A DNA stretch of 61,372 nucleotides from Geobacteraceae bacterium (GTDB lineage: Bacteria > Desulfobacterota > Desulfuromonadia > Geobacterales > Pseudopelobacteraceae): positions 70,712-132,083 of the forward strand of contig JANXYR010000075.1 of assembly GCA_025355965.1 (NCBI GenBank), written 5' to 3'. The notes beneath the pieces are model-generated. The model did not search any database. It was not told the origin of the DNA and was given only the letters and a program-made list of their open reading frames with translations. Both the position numbers and the translations under genes were made by a program. This document shows, in pieces, positions 52,879-61,372 of the stretch. Positions within the stretch are counted from its first letter, which is position 1; the number at the start of each line of letters is the position of its first letter.

Positions 52879-53949
52879 ATGGATACAAAAATTCTGCATC
52901 AGATTCTGGAAATAGCATTTCAAAAGAAAGTTTCTGACCTCCACTTCGAGGTTGACAACCCACCCTTCTTTCGCGGAAGGGGCCAATTGGTCCGTGCCAA
53001 GATGCCTAATCTGACCCCGGATGACACTCAATTTATTGCTGAAACTGTTCTGGTTCACAATGGTCGCGAAATAAACAACGATCTTAAAGAGTGTGACGCT
53101 TCCTACTCTTTGCCGTCCGGAGGACGTTTCAGAGTTAGTATATTCCGTCAGAAGGGGTGTTTTGGAGTCGTCATGCGGGTTATTCCTCCTGTTATCGGGA
53201 CTTTTGAAGACCTGAATCTGCCGCAGGTTCTAGGAGAAATAGCGCAGGTCCCAAACGGTCTGATTCTGGTGACCGGACCTACAGGTAATGGTAAGTCAAC
53301 CACGCTAGCCTCTATGCTAAGACACCTAAATGAAAACTTTAACTACAATATAATAACTATTGAAGATCCGATAGAATTTTTATTTACATCTCAAAAAAGT
53401 TGTATCATTCAACGTGAAATAGGTATCGACACAGACAGCTTTACTTCCGCTCTAAAAGCAGCGCTCAGAATGGATCCTGATGTCATTATGGTTGGCGAGA
53501 TGCGTGATAAAGAAACCATTGATTCCTGTATAAAAGCCGCAGAAACTGGGCATCTAGTGCTTTCTACCCTGCATACCCAAGGTGCTGTTTCCACAATAAA
53601 CAGGATTATTGGGCATTTCCCCCCTGATTCACAGGAAATAATGCGCCACCGACTGGCCGATATTCTTGTTGCCACTATTTCAATCCGCCTGATCAAGGAT
53701 AAAACAGGCGAAAACATACTACCTGTAGTCGAAATAATGCGTGCAACAACAACGATCCAAGCCTGCATTCGCGAAGGTCGCCTCGATGAAATTGAACAGC
53801 ACATTGAAAAGGGCGCATCCCAGTATCATATGCAAACACTTGATATGCACCTTCTGCAGCTATATCGCCAGGATCTGATTACCTTGAATGATGCACAGCG
53901 ACTGACTCATTCGATGGATTTTGAACGCAAACTGATGTTTGATAACTAA
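52879..53949 (+). CDS. PilT-family twitching/retraction ATPase
   Basis: This 356-residue hexameric secretion ATPase of the PilT/PilU type has Walker A GPTGNGKSTT, the Asp box in IITIEDPIEF, Walker B DVIMVGEMRD and the His box HLVLSTLHTQGA. It would power type IV pilus retraction at the inner membrane. Geobacter-type genomes carry several PilT paralogues; which one this is cannot be told. Its neighbours, a PATAN protein and a sigma-54 activator, suggest a regulated rather than core pilus role. Confidence 0.88.
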   Translation: MDTKILHQILEIAFQKKVSDLHFEVDNPPFFRGRGQLVRAKMPNLTPDDTQFIAETVLVHNGREINNDLKECDASYSLPSGGRFRVSIFRQKGCFGVVMRVIPPVIGTFEDLNLPQVLGEIAQVPNGLILVTGPTGNGKSTTLASMLRHLNENFNYNIITIEDPIEFLFTSQKSCIIQREIGIDTDSFTSALKAALRMDPDVIMVGEMRDKETIDSCIKAAETGHLVLSTLHTQGAVSTINRIIGHFPPDSQEIMRHRLADILVATISIRLIKDKTGENILPVVEIMRATTTIQACIREGRLDEIEQHIEKGASQYHMQTLDMHLLQLYRQDLITLNDAQRLTHSMDFERKLMFDN

Positions 53950-53982
53950 AAGTTCGGTATAAAACAGGCGCATAGCGACACT

Positions 53983-55356
53983 ATGGAAAAAATCCTTATA
54001 ATTGATGATGAATCGTTTATCCGTGAAACCGTTTCACGGATTTTATCGGAAGAGGGGTATCAGGTATGTCAGGCTTCCAATACCGTGGAAGCTAGTGAAC
54101 AGGTTGCTTCAGGTGAAATTGATCTGGCGCTTCTTGATCTGAACCTCGGCTCGGAAAATGGTATTGATGTCCTGAAAATTTTGAAAGAACTCGACCCTGA
54201 ACTGCTGATTATAATTATTACCGGATTCGGATCAGTAGAAAGCGCTGTAGATGCACTAAAAAGGGGCGCTTTCCATTATATGAAAAAACCCTTCAAAGCC
54301 GATGCACTGAGAGTAATTGTCAAGCTCGCGCTTCAAACGCAGACCCTGAAACGTGAAGTACGCAACCTGAAACGTGCCGACAGCTGTCTGCCGGGGCGCT
54401 CGCCGATGATCGGCAGGAGCAAGCCTTTTTTAGAGGTAGTAGACCAGGTACGAGAAATCGCCCGAATTCCTTCAACTGTTCTGATTACGGGCGAGTCCGG
54501 TACAGGCAAGGAGCTGATTGCTCGGGCAATTCACGACCTTTCCGACCGCCGCGATGCCGCTTTTGTTGCCATTAATTGCGCTTCAATCCCAGCAGCATTA
54601 TTGGAAAGTGAACTTTTTGGCCACGAAAAAGGTTCCTTTACAAGCGCCACCTCTCGAAAAACGGGTCTGTTCGAGGAGGCACATCACGGCACAATATTCC
54701 TTGACGAAATTGGTGAGATGGATTCTACCATGCAGGCCAAGCTTCTCCGTGTGCTGCAGGAACGAACAATCAGGCGTGTTGGCGGAATAAAGGATATCAA
54801 CATTGATGTCCGAATTATTGCGGCGACAAATCGCAACTTGTTAAATAAAATCTCCACAGGAACCTTTCGCGAAGACCTTTATTACCGTATCAATGTGTTC
54901 CCTATTCATATTCCTCCACTCAGGGAGAGGCATGACGATATCAGCATCATAGCTTCATATTTCCTTGATACATTCAGCCGCTCTTTTGGGCGCGACTTTA
55001 AGGCTCTGTCGCCTGAGGCAACCAGTTTGATGGAGGAGTACAGCTGGCCTGGCAATATTCGCGAACTGAGAAATGTTATCGAGCGCATCTGTATTATGAA
55101 ATGTGGCCCAACGCTCCTCCCGGAACATCTGCCTCAGGAGATCCGGGGGATCAATCCGGCTAGCGGCTCACTACCTGTCCAATCGGCACATCTACCCATG
55201 GATACCGGATTAGATGACGCTGTGATGAACTTTGAAAAAAACATCATTCGTCAGGCATTAGAAAGGACACTTGGCAATGTCATGCAGACTGCTGCAGTAC
55301 TTAAAATCCCTCGCGGTACGCTCCGCTATAAAATGGATAAATACGAATTAGGATAA
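53983..55356 (+). CDS. Sigma-54-dependent response regulator, NtrC type
   Basis: This 457-residue activator has a receiver (acceptor D52 in ALLDLNLGSENG). The AAA+ domain follows, with Walker A GESGTGKE and Walker B GTIFLDEIGEM, then a Fis-type helix-turn-helix (NVMQTAAVLKIPRGTLRYKM). The sigma-54 contact loop reads GSFTSA instead of GAFTGA. No histidine kinase gene is next to it. A sigma-54 promoter with two palindromes lies about 0.9-1 kb downstream before dctP, making the TRAP operon a likely target. Confidence 0.93.
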   Translation: MEKILIIDDESFIRETVSRILSEEGYQVCQASNTVEASEQVASGEIDLALLDLNLGSENGIDVLKILKELDPELLIIIITGFGSVESAVDALKRGAFHYMKKPFKADALRVIVKLALQTQTLKREVRNLKRADSCLPGRSPMIGRSKPFLEVVDQVREIARIPSTVLITGESGTGKELIARAIHDLSDRRDAAFVAINCASIPAALLESELFGHEKGSFTSATSRKTGLFEEAHHGTIFLDEIGEMDSTMQAKLLRVLQERTIRRVGGIKDINIDVRIIAATNRNLLNKISTGTFREDLYYRINVFPIHIPPLRERHDDISIIASYFLDTFSRSFGRDFKALSPEATSLMEEYSWPGNIRELRNVIERICIMKCGPTLLPEHLPQEIRGINPASGSLPVQSAHLPMDTGLDDAVMNFEKNIIRQALERTLGNVMQTAAVLKIPRGTLRYKMDKYELG

Positions 55357-55366
55357 ACACCGGAAT

Positions 55367-56194
55367 ATGCCCGATAAACACGATATAAAGCCCGGACAAT
55401 CTATAGAACTGCTAAAAGAACTGCACATCCTTACACGCGACGGAAAGATGAATCAGGACAGCAGACGCAAGCTCAAGCAGGTCAACCACCTGTATCAGTT
55501 TATCGAACCATTATTGAAAGAGCTCCAGCTTGATCACGCCGATATTACCCTGGTCGATCACGGTGCCGGAAAATCATATCTGGGGTTCATTCTGTATGAT
55601 CTCTTTTTCAAGAGTCAGGAGAGAGGCTCACGCATCTTTGGCATCGAGACACGTGATGAACTGGTTGAAAAATCACGGGCACTTGCAGAGCGTCTTGAGT
55701 TTCCAGGCATGTCTTTTTTAAATTTATCAGTTGCTGAGTCGATCCACTCAGATGCCCTCCCGGCAACAGTTGATATCGTCACAGCCTTGCACGCATGCAA
55801 CACCGCCACAGATGATGCTATACTTTTTGCTCTCAAAAAGAAGGCCCGTTTCATTGTTTTGGTACCCTGCTGCCAGGCTGAAGTTGCTGCCGTTTTTCGT
55901 AAAAACAAAGCGGCTGAACTTGCTGCAAATAGCCTTACTGAAATATGGCGGCACCCGCTGCACACACGTGAATTCGGCAGTCTGGTCACCAATGTACTGC
56001 GCTGTCTTCAACTGGAGGCACATGGCTATCAGGTAAATGTGACTGAGTTGGTCGGATGGGAACATTCTATGAAAAATGAACTCATTATCGCCAGTTACAA
56101 AGATCTACCGCGCCGCAGGCCATCTGAACGCCTGAATGAACTACTGAATTCGCTTGGTCTTGCGGAAATGAGTCACCGTTTTTTTATTCCATAG
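55367..56194 (+). CDS. SAM-dependent methyltransferase (Methyltransf_32-like)
   Basis: This 275-residue protein has a Rossmann-type methyltransferase core: LVDHGAGKSYLGFILYDLFF for SAM binding, FGIETRDELVEKSRALAERL as the acidic-loop strand, VTALHACNTATDDAI and FIVLVPCCQAEV. The pattern resembles the Methyltransf_32 family, of RNA- or protein-modifying type; the substrate is unknown. It is 10 bp after the sigma-54 activator and is probably co-transcribed. Confidence 0.75.
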   Translation: MPDKHDIKPGQSIELLKELHILTRDGKMNQDSRRKLKQVNHLYQFIEPLLKELQLDHADITLVDHGAGKSYLGFILYDLFFKSQERGSRIFGIETRDELVEKSRALAERLEFPGMSFLNLSVAESIHSDALPATVDIVTALHACNTATDDAILFALKKKARFIVLVPCCQAEVAAVFRKNKAAELAANSLTEIWRHPLHTREFGSLVTNVLRCLQLEAHGYQVNVTELVGWEHSMKNELIIASYKDLPRRRPSERLNELLNSLGLAEMSHRFFIP

Positions 56195-56244
56195 TGGTCC
56201 AATATTTAACAGAGACTACTTCAAAACCCCTCCTATTTTTCAAA

Positions 56245-56285
56245 AGTGGCTAATTACCGCCACTACCACTGGCCATTATTGGCCA
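56245..56285. promoter_or_regulatory. Two tandem palindromes, probable activator binding sites
   Basis: AGTGGC-N8-GCCACT (56245-56264) and TGGCC-N6-GGCCA (56270-56285) lie with centres about 23 bp apart. They are roughly 85-125 bp upstream of the -24/-12 promoter, the normal enhancer distance. The neighbouring NtrC-type protein is the obvious candidate ligand. Confidence 0.55.
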
Positions 56286-56368
56286 CAACAGTCCGCTTAA
56301 TTTAAAAATTCCAGCCGTATATTGCAAAACAGAACAGTATATTAGATTGTTACAGTGATAAATAAAAC

Positions 56369-56384
56369 TGGCACCCCAGTTGCA
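56369..56384 (+). promoter_or_regulatory. Sigma-54 (-24/-12) promoter of dctPQM
   Basis: TGGCACCCCAGTTGCA matches the consensus TGGCACRNNNNTTGCW at all fixed positions except R. GG (56370-56371) and GC (56382-56383) are exactly 10 bp apart. Transcription would start near 56395, leaving a leader of about 65 nt with AAAGGAGG before dctP. Confidence 0.85.
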
Positions 56385-56460
56385 TTATAAAATAAGTATA
56401 TTACACTTAAACGCTATTTGTTAACTACACACGCACCAACAATCCAAAGGAGGAACATGT

Positions 56461-57471
56461 ATGAAACTGAATAGTTGTTTTAAAACCCTGCTTATTGCCG
56501 CTGCTCTAACCTTGCCGATAACCGCCCTAGCCGCTCCTGCACCGATTGTAATCAAGTTCAGTCATGTTGTCGCCCAGCACACCCCAAAAGGACAAGCTGC
56601 CGATTATTTCAAAAAAATTGCAGAAGAACGCACCAAAGGACGTGTAAAGATTGAAGTTTATCCAAACAGCCAGCTTTACAAAGATAAAGAAGAGATGGAA
56701 GCACTGCAGCTCGGAGCTGTTCAGATGCTGGCTCCGTCACTCGCGAAGTTTGCGCCGCTGGGCGTGAAAGAATTTGAAGTATTTGACCTCCCCTATATTT
56801 TCGACAACTATCAGGAACTGCACAAAGTCACCCAGGGTCCGGTCGGCGCCAAACTGCTGGCCAAACTTGAGGCTAAAGGTATTCATGGCTTAGCGTACTG
56901 GGACAATGGTTTCAAAGTCATGAGCGCCAATAAGCCTTTGAAAATGCCGGCTGACTTCAAGGGACAAAAGATGCGCATCCAGTCATCCAAGGTTCTTGAT
57001 GCCCAAATGCGTTCAGTAGGTGCAAATCCTCAGGTTATGGCCTTCTCGGAAGTGTACCAGGCTCTCCAGACCGGTGTTGTAGATGGTACAGAAAACCCGC
57101 CTTCCAATCTGTATACCCAGAAGATGCATGAAGTTCAGAAATACGTTACCCTCTCCGATCATGGCTACCTTGGCTATGCCGTCATCGTTAATAAAAAATT
57201 CTGGGCCGGCCTGCCCGCTGACATCCGCACAATACTTGAAGGTGCCATGAAAGATGCCACAATCTATGCCAATGATATTGCTAAAAAAGATAATGAAGAA
57301 GCGCTGGCAGCTGTCAAAAAATCAGGAAAATCCCAGTTTATAACCCTGACACCACAAGAGCGTACAGCTTGGAAAAAAGCTATGGATAAGGCCCACAAGG
57401 ATAACATTGGACGTATTGGTTCTGATCTTGTTCAGGAAGTTTACAAGGCAACCGGTTACTCGCCAAACTAA
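56461..57471 (+). CDS. dctP: TRAP transporter substrate-binding protein DctP
   Basis: This 336-residue periplasmic binding protein of the C4-dicarboxylate TRAP type has a signal peptide (residues 1-25, ALAAP). It shows IKFSHVVAQHTPKGQAADYF, the QKMRIQSSKVL segment with the conserved substrate-binding Arg, and VVDGTENPPSNLYTQKMHEV. It has a very strong ribosome binding site (AAAGGAGGAAC). Fumarate, malate or succinate are likely ligands. An intrinsic terminator separates it from dctQ. Confidence 0.93.
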   Translation: MKLNSCFKTLLIAAALTLPITALAAPAPIVIKFSHVVAQHTPKGQAADYFKKIAEERTKGRVKIEVYPNSQLYKDKEEMEALQLGAVQMLAPSLAKFAPLGVKEFEVFDLPYIFDNYQELHKVTQGPVGAKLLAKLEAKGIHGLAYWDNGFKVMSANKPLKMPADFKGQKMRIQSSKVLDAQMRSVGANPQVMAFSEVYQALQTGVVDGTENPPSNLYTQKMHEVQKYVTLSDHGYLGYAVIVNKKFWAGLPADIRTILEGAMKDATIYANDIAKKDNEEALAAVKKSGKSQFITLTPQERTAWKKAMDKAHKDNIGRIGSDLVQEVYKATGYSPN

Positions 57472-57486
57472 TTCCTTTTTCATTCA

Positions 57487-57518
57487 GGCCGCTGCGGCCA
57501 ACGCAGCGGCCTTTTTTT
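57487..57518 (+). terminator. Internal terminator between dctP and dctQ
   Basis: GGCCGCTGCG (57487-57496) and CGCAGCGGCC (57502-57511) form a perfect 10-bp GC-rich stem with a 5-base loop, followed by seven T. It is a textbook intrinsic terminator inside the operon, so dctQM are expected at lower level than dctP. Confidence 0.85.
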
Positions 57519-57545
57519 CGATATTTTTTATTCAGGAGTCTTGCC

Positions 57546-58214
57546 ATGATGAAATACCTCAACCATCTTGAGGAAATTATTATCACCTTCTTAATTGGCT
57601 CAGCAACGGTGGTAATTTTTGCCTCTGTTGTTCACCGCTACCTTTCCGGCGTTCCGATTCCAGGTGTGCAAGACTGGCTGCTGACCATCAATATGAGTTG
57701 GTCTCAGGAACTTTGTATCTATATGTTCGTCTGGATGGCCAAGTTCGGCGCTGCCTATGGCGTCCGCACCGGCATTCATGTCGGTGTTGATGTAATAGTC
57801 AACCGCCTGCCGGAATCATGGCGTGTCAAGTGCGTTATGCTCGGTATAGCCGGTGGTGCGCTTTTCACCAGTCTGATCGGCACGTTGGGTGCACGCTTTG
57901 TTTGGGAGAACGGTATGCACTACGCCGTATTAAACAAATTGGGAATGAATATCGGGGATCTGTATGAAGGCCCGATCACACCGGATCTGGAGTGGCCGAC
58001 ATGGATTATTTATGCAGCTGTTCCACTCGGCTCCTATCTGATGTGCTTCCGCTTCATGCAGGTAGGGTGGAGCTTTTTCCGCACTGGAGAACTACCGCAT
58101 CACGATCATGGAGCAGTTGACGGACTCGATGAAGTTGTTGATGCAACTGTAGCTCTTGAAGAATATGAAGCCCATAAGTTTAATGGCCATGAAAAAGTTG
58201 GGGGTGTTAAATGA
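57546..58214 (+). CDS. dctQ: TRAP transporter small membrane subunit DctQ
   Basis: This 222-residue inner-membrane protein has four hydrophobic segments. Family features include EELCIYMFVWMAKFGAAYGVRTGIHVGVD. The charged C-terminal tail is longer than usual. Two adjacent ATG codons are possible starts. It overlaps dctM by 4 bp. Confidence 0.9.
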   Translation: MMKYLNHLEEIIITFLIGSATVVIFASVVHRYLSGVPIPGVQDWLLTINMSWSQELCIYMFVWMAKFGAAYGVRTGIHVGVDVIVNRLPESWRVKCVMLGIAGGALFTSLIGTLGARFVWENGMHYAVLNKLGMNIGDLYEGPITPDLEWPTWIIYAAVPLGSYLMCFRFMQVGWSFFRTGELPHHDHGAVDGLDEVVDATVALEEYEAHKFNGHEKVGGVK

Positions 58215-59593
58215 GTACAACCACCGTAGCTGGATGGGAGCCATTTACCAAGCAAAAAGCTACTAAATGGCTGCTATGTATCGCAGCGGCACTTGGATCT
58301 ATAGCCATGCTTGGCAGCACTGGCGTCGTATTTGCGCTGTTGCTGTTGCTGATGCTGACCGGCATGCCGATTTCAATTGCACTTGGACTCACCGTCCTCT
58401 CTTTCCTCTTCTTTTTTACAAACATACCAACAGAAGCGGTGGCGATGAAGCTGTTTACCGGCATCGAGAAGTTTGAGATCATGGCGATTCCGTTCTTTAT
58501 TCTGGCCGGAAATTTTCTGACCCACGGCGGCGTCGCCAAAAGGATGATCAACTTTGCTACATCGATGGTCGGGCATTTATATGGTGGTCTGGCTCTGTCC
58601 GGGGTCATAGCCTGTGCCCTGTTCGCTGCCGTTTCCGGGTCAAGCCCGGCAACTGTTGTTGCAATCGGGTCAATCTTGCTGCCTGCCATGGTGAAGGCCG
58701 GTTTCCCTAAACGTTTCGGGGCCGGCGTCATTACGACTTCAGGGTCGCTCGGCATCCTGATTCCACCTTCAATTCCGATGGTAATTTACTGTGTTGCGAC
58801 TAACTCCTCGGTTGGCGGCATGTTCATGGGGGGTGTTATACCAGGTTTGATGCTGGCAACAACTTTGGGTGTGGTTTCTTGGTGGATTGCACGAAAGAAT
58901 GATTATCCGCGTATGCCCAAAGCCACGTGGGCACAGCGTGGCAAGGCTTTCCGGGAAAGCGTCTGGGGATTGCTTCTGATTGTAATCGTACTGGGCGGGA
59001 TATATAGCGGCATGTTCACCCCGACTGAAGCGGCAGCTATGAGTGCGGTCTATGCTTTTTTCGTTGCTGTATTCGTTTACAAAGATATTACCTTCAAAAA
59101 GATACCGAAAGTTCTGCTTGATTCAGCAAGTATGTCTGCCATGCTCCTTTATATCATTACCAATGCGGTGCTGTTCTCATTCCTGATGACCCATGAGCAG
59201 ATTCCTCAGATAATGGCGGATTGGATTTTGGGGCACAACCTCGGCGTGGTAGCTTTTCTGCTGGTAACCAACGTTCTGCTGCTACTGGCCGGTAACGTCA
59301 TGGAACCATCCTCTATCATTCTGATCCTGGCACCAATCCTGTTTCCGGTGGCTATGAAGCTTGGCATTGACCCAATCCACTTCGGTGTTCTTATCACCGT
59401 GAACATGGAGGTCGGTATGTGTCATCCGCCAGTGGGTCTTAACCTCTATGTGGCCAGCGGTATTACAAAGATGGGTATTTCAGAGCTCTCGGTAGCGGTC
59501 ATGCCGTGGTTGATTGCTATGATTGGGTTTATGTTGTTGATAACTTACGTACCGATCATTTCGCTTTGGTTGCCGCGTCTGCTTGGTTACTGA
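58211..59593 (+). CDS. dctM: TRAP transporter large membrane subunit DctM
   Basis: This 460-residue permease has about twelve hydrophobic segments. It shows AVSGSSPATVVAIGSILLPAM, TSGSLGILIPPSIPMVIYC and FTPTEAAAMSAVYAF, typical of DctM. It uses the Na+ or H+ gradient to import the substrate delivered by DctP. A perfect palindromic terminator follows. Confidence 0.95.
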   Translation: MSTTTVAGWEPFTKQKATKWLLCIAAALGSIAMLGSTGVVFALLLLLMLTGMPISIALGLTVLSFLFFFTNIPTEAVAMKLFTGIEKFEIMAIPFFILAGNFLTHGGVAKRMINFATSMVGHLYGGLALSGVIACALFAAVSGSSPATVVAIGSILLPAMVKAGFPKRFGAGVITTSGSLGILIPPSIPMVIYCVATNSSVGGMFMGGVIPGLMLATTLGVVSWWIARKNDYPRMPKATWAQRGKAFRESVWGLLLIVIVLGGIYSGMFTPTEAAAMSAVYAFFVAVFVYKDITFKKIPKVLLDSASMSAMLLYIITNAVLFSFLMTHEQIPQIMADWILGHNLGVVAFLLVTNVLLLLAGNVMEPSSIILILAPILFPVAMKLGIDPIHFGVLITVNMEVGMCHPPVGLNLYVASGITKMGISELSVAVMPWLIAMIGFMLLITYVPIISLWLPRLLGY

Positions 59594-59610
59594 CGAACTC
59601 CATCACAACT

Positions 59611-59640
59611 CAAAGGGCCTGTCAATTGACAGGCCCTTTG
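59611..59640. terminator. Bidirectional terminator between dctM and the M16 protease gene
   Basis: A perfect 30-bp palindrome has half-site CAAAGGGCCTGTCAA. It ends transcription of the two convergent genes from both sides. Confidence 0.8.
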
Positions 59641-59691
59641 CTCATCTCTACTATCTGAACACATAACAAACTAGTTAATTTCGAATATCTG

Positions 59692-60951
59692 CTAAACTGC
59701 CAAAATCTCTGCTGATATCCCCAGATCGGCAACCTGCCCCATTACTTCAAGATGCAAAAATTCACTCCGAACCAATTCTTGTGACACCCTCTGAATATCA
59801 TTACTGCTGACCGCATCGTAATTTGAGATAATATCTTCAATCGACTGTTGTTTTTGATGGTATATCTCGTTTTTTGCCAGGCGCGTCATCAAATTGTCGC
59901 TGCTTTCAAGCGACATGAGGGTTTTACCTTTCAGTTGCTCCCGTGCGGCGTCCAGCTCGTCCTGAGGAACCTCTTCGGCAACAAGCCGGGTCATCTCACG
60001 TTGTGCAATATCGATTACTTCAAGGCAATGATCCTTTTCAGTGCCGGCATATACTACCAACGCACCTGAGTCCACATGGGAGATGATGTAAGAGTAGACC
60101 GAATACGCAAGCCCCTTCTTCTCACGAACTTCCTGAAACAGTCGCGAACTCATCCCACCACCCAAAATTGTAGTCAACAGAAACAGTGCATAACGATCCT
60201 GATGATCATAACGAAGCGAACGTGTGCCAAGACAGACCAAAGTCTGCTCCATTTCGCGTTCTATGAGATTCAGTTTTTTTTCAGCGGTCGGAAATTTATC
60301 AGTGGATTGGGGATGCCACTGCGAAGAAAGTCCAGAAAATAGTGGGGCCAGAATAGCAACCAACTCATCATGACGCACGTTACCAGCCGCTGCAATGATT
60401 ATATCCTGGGGACGATAGCGGCTCTCTTTATGTGACAGGATTGAAGTTCGTGATAAATTGGAAACTGTTTCTTCACTCCCCAGGATCGGCATACCGACCA
60501 ACTGGCCACGCCAGAAGTTTTGATGGAAGCGGTCATGGATGTACTCTTCTGGCGAGTCATCACGCATCTTGATTTCCTGAAGAACAACCTTGCGCTCCCG
60601 TTCGATCTCATCGGCTGGAAAGGTGGAATTCAGAAAGATATCGGCAAGTAGATCAGCGGCACTAGGGAGGAATTTAGCCAGAACCTTGGCGTAATAGCAG
60701 ACATATTCATGTCCGGTAAATGCATTCAGAATCCCACCCATAGAGTCAATCTCACGGGTGATCTGATGAGCGCTACGTCGTTTCGTCCCTTTAAACAACA
60801 TATGCTCAATAAAATGAGCAACTCCGTTATCGACGGGAGATTCATGTCTGGTACCGTTGGCAACCCAGATTCCGGTTGTTACGGTGTGCATATAGCCGAT
60901 GTTTTGGGTGACTATACGGACACCATTATCGAGAGTTGTTGTAGTTATCAT
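59692..60951 (-). CDS. M16-family zinc metallopeptidase
   Basis: This 419-residue single-unit M16 peptidase resembles mitochondrial processing peptidase beta and PqqL-like bacterial enzymes. The inverted zinc motif HFIEH lies in [20 protein letters not shown], and the second-domain signature [21 protein letters not shown] is similar to family members. ATG 60951 is chosen over the TTG two codons earlier. No signal peptide is seen. The substrate is unknown. Confidence 0.9.
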   Translation of the reverse strand: MITTTTLDNGVRIVTQNIGYMHTVTTGIWVANGTRHESPVDNGVAHFIEHMLFKGTKRRSAHQITREIDSMGGILNAFTGHEYVCYYAKVLAKFLPSAADLLADIFLNSTFPADEIERERKVVLQEIKMRDDSPEEYIHDRFHQNFWRGQLVGMPILGSEETVSNLSRTSILSHKESRYRPQDIIIAAAGNVRHDELVAILAPLFSGLSSQWHPQSTDKFPTAEKKLNLIEREMEQTLVCLGTRSLRYDHQDRYALFLLTTILGGGMSSRLFQEVREKKGLAYSVYSYIISHVDSGALVVYAGTEKDHCLEVIDIAQREMTRLVAEEVPQDELDAAREQLKGKTLMSLESSDNLMTRLAKNEIYHQKQQSIEDIISNYDAVSSNDIQRVSQELVRSEFLHLEVMGQVADLGISAEILAV

Positions 60952-61046
60952 TGGCAAAGCATACTCTAGTTTTTTTCAATTTCAACCTAGTAATTTTTAA
61001 GAATGCTGTTTTTATCTGTCACTTATTTCAGATGACTAAAAAAGAG

Positions 61047-61075
61047 TTGACATTAAACAGTCAAAGTAATAATTG
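61047..61075 (+). promoter_or_regulatory. sucC promoter
   Basis: TTGACA (61047-61052) and TAATTG (61070-61075) are 17 bp apart. The -35 box is part of a TTGAC-N8-GTCAA inverted repeat that could bind a repressor. The leader would be about 115 nt. Confidence 0.45.
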
Positions 61076-61196
61076 GTATTACCACACTTATAACTTATTT
61101 ATATTTCCACCAAAGCCGCATACATTCAGCATTATCTTTGATTGCACATACGCAGTTAATCATAGCAGTATACGAAAAATCAGAACAGGAGACATT

Positions 61197-61372
61197 ATGA
61201 ATATTCACGAGTACCAGGCAAAAGCAATACTCAGAAAGTTTGGTGTGCCTGTTCCTGACGGTCACGTTGCCTACAACAGTGCCGGCGCCCGCGAATGGGC
61301 AAAGCGCCTGGGTGAAGGGCCATGGGTTGTTAAGGCGCAGATTCATGCCGGGGGACGCGGCAAAGGCGGCGG
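61197..61372 (+). CDS. sucC: Succinyl-CoA ligase (ADP-forming) beta subunit, N-terminal part
   Basis: Only the first 58 residues lie in the window. They begin [20 protein letters not shown] and contain [18 protein letters not shown], the ATP-grasp start of succinyl-CoA synthetase beta. The ribosome binding site is CAGGAG. The ATP-grasp beta subunit of malate-CoA ligase is similar and cannot be excluded from this part. It is divergent from the M16 protease gene. Confidence 0.88.
   Translation, partial: MNIHEYQAKAILRKFGVPVPDGHVAYNSAGAREWAKRLGEGPWVVKAQIHAGGRGKGG

Overview
The window reads as one contiguous chromosomal segment of a Geobacter-like member of the Desulfuromonadia (former Deltaproteobacteria). 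This is inferred from gene content rather than from a marker gene. The clues are two PATAN (DUF4388) signalling proteins, a chemotaxis-type cluster with no receptor gene, an indolepyruvate:ferredoxin oxidoreductase operon with its own branched-chain-type ABC importer, the hopanoid enzyme HpnH, GspA/GspB, a sigma-54 regulated TRAP transporter and beta-lysylation type EF-P. No tRNA, rRNA, CRISPR array or intact insertion sequence was seen.

Layout. 1-420 is the 3' end of der. 553-10581 is one tight same-strand chemosensory operon: PATAN-receiver-GAF protein, CheY, CheA, an ExeA-like AAA ATPase, two CheW, a HEAT-repeat protein, CheR and CheB. 10688-14688 is leuS-lptE-holA. 14689-18961 is an accessory island. 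It holds a possible small RNA, a lipase-like and a pesticin-type lysozyme-like gene pair, a 31-bp tandem repeat, a yefM-yoeB toxin-antitoxin pair and a frameshifted orphan antitoxin. 18962-24626 holds panE, rpsT, a beta-carbonic anhydrase, a nadB / chorismate mutase / stand-alone DAHP-synthase-domain operon and a cytoplasmic alpha-amylase. A 39-codon small ORF with a strong ribosome binding site lies upstream of the amylase.

25206-35097 is an operon for anaerobic use of aromatic amino acids: iorAB, an aryl-acetate CoA ligase, a tandem ACT protein, two LivK paralogues and LivHMGF. hpnH follows, then purMN on the other strand, a lytic transglycosylase, pgsA and gspAB. 41684-47881 holds the EF-P lysylation set (epmB, epmA, efp) and infA. 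Between epmB and epmA lie a J-domain protein and two envelope hydrolase candidates. 48166-50072 is aguAB, the agmatine-to-putrescine route.

51079-59593 runs PATAN protein, PilT-like ATPase, sigma-54 activator, methyltransferase, then dctPQM. A near-consensus -24/-12 promoter lies in front of dctP, with two tandem palindromes about 100 bp upstream. The window closes with an M16 protease and the start of sucC.

The most interesting points are: (i) an ExeA-like ATPase inside a receptor-less chemosensory operon; (ii) two PATAN-REC-GAF paralogues, one with a degenerate receiver; (iii) a sigma-54 activator with a GSFTSA loop next to a sigma-54 promoter; (iv) the lipase plus lysozyme pair behind a promoter-to-terminator small transcript; and (v) a chorismate mutase paired with a free DAHP-synthase N-terminal domain.
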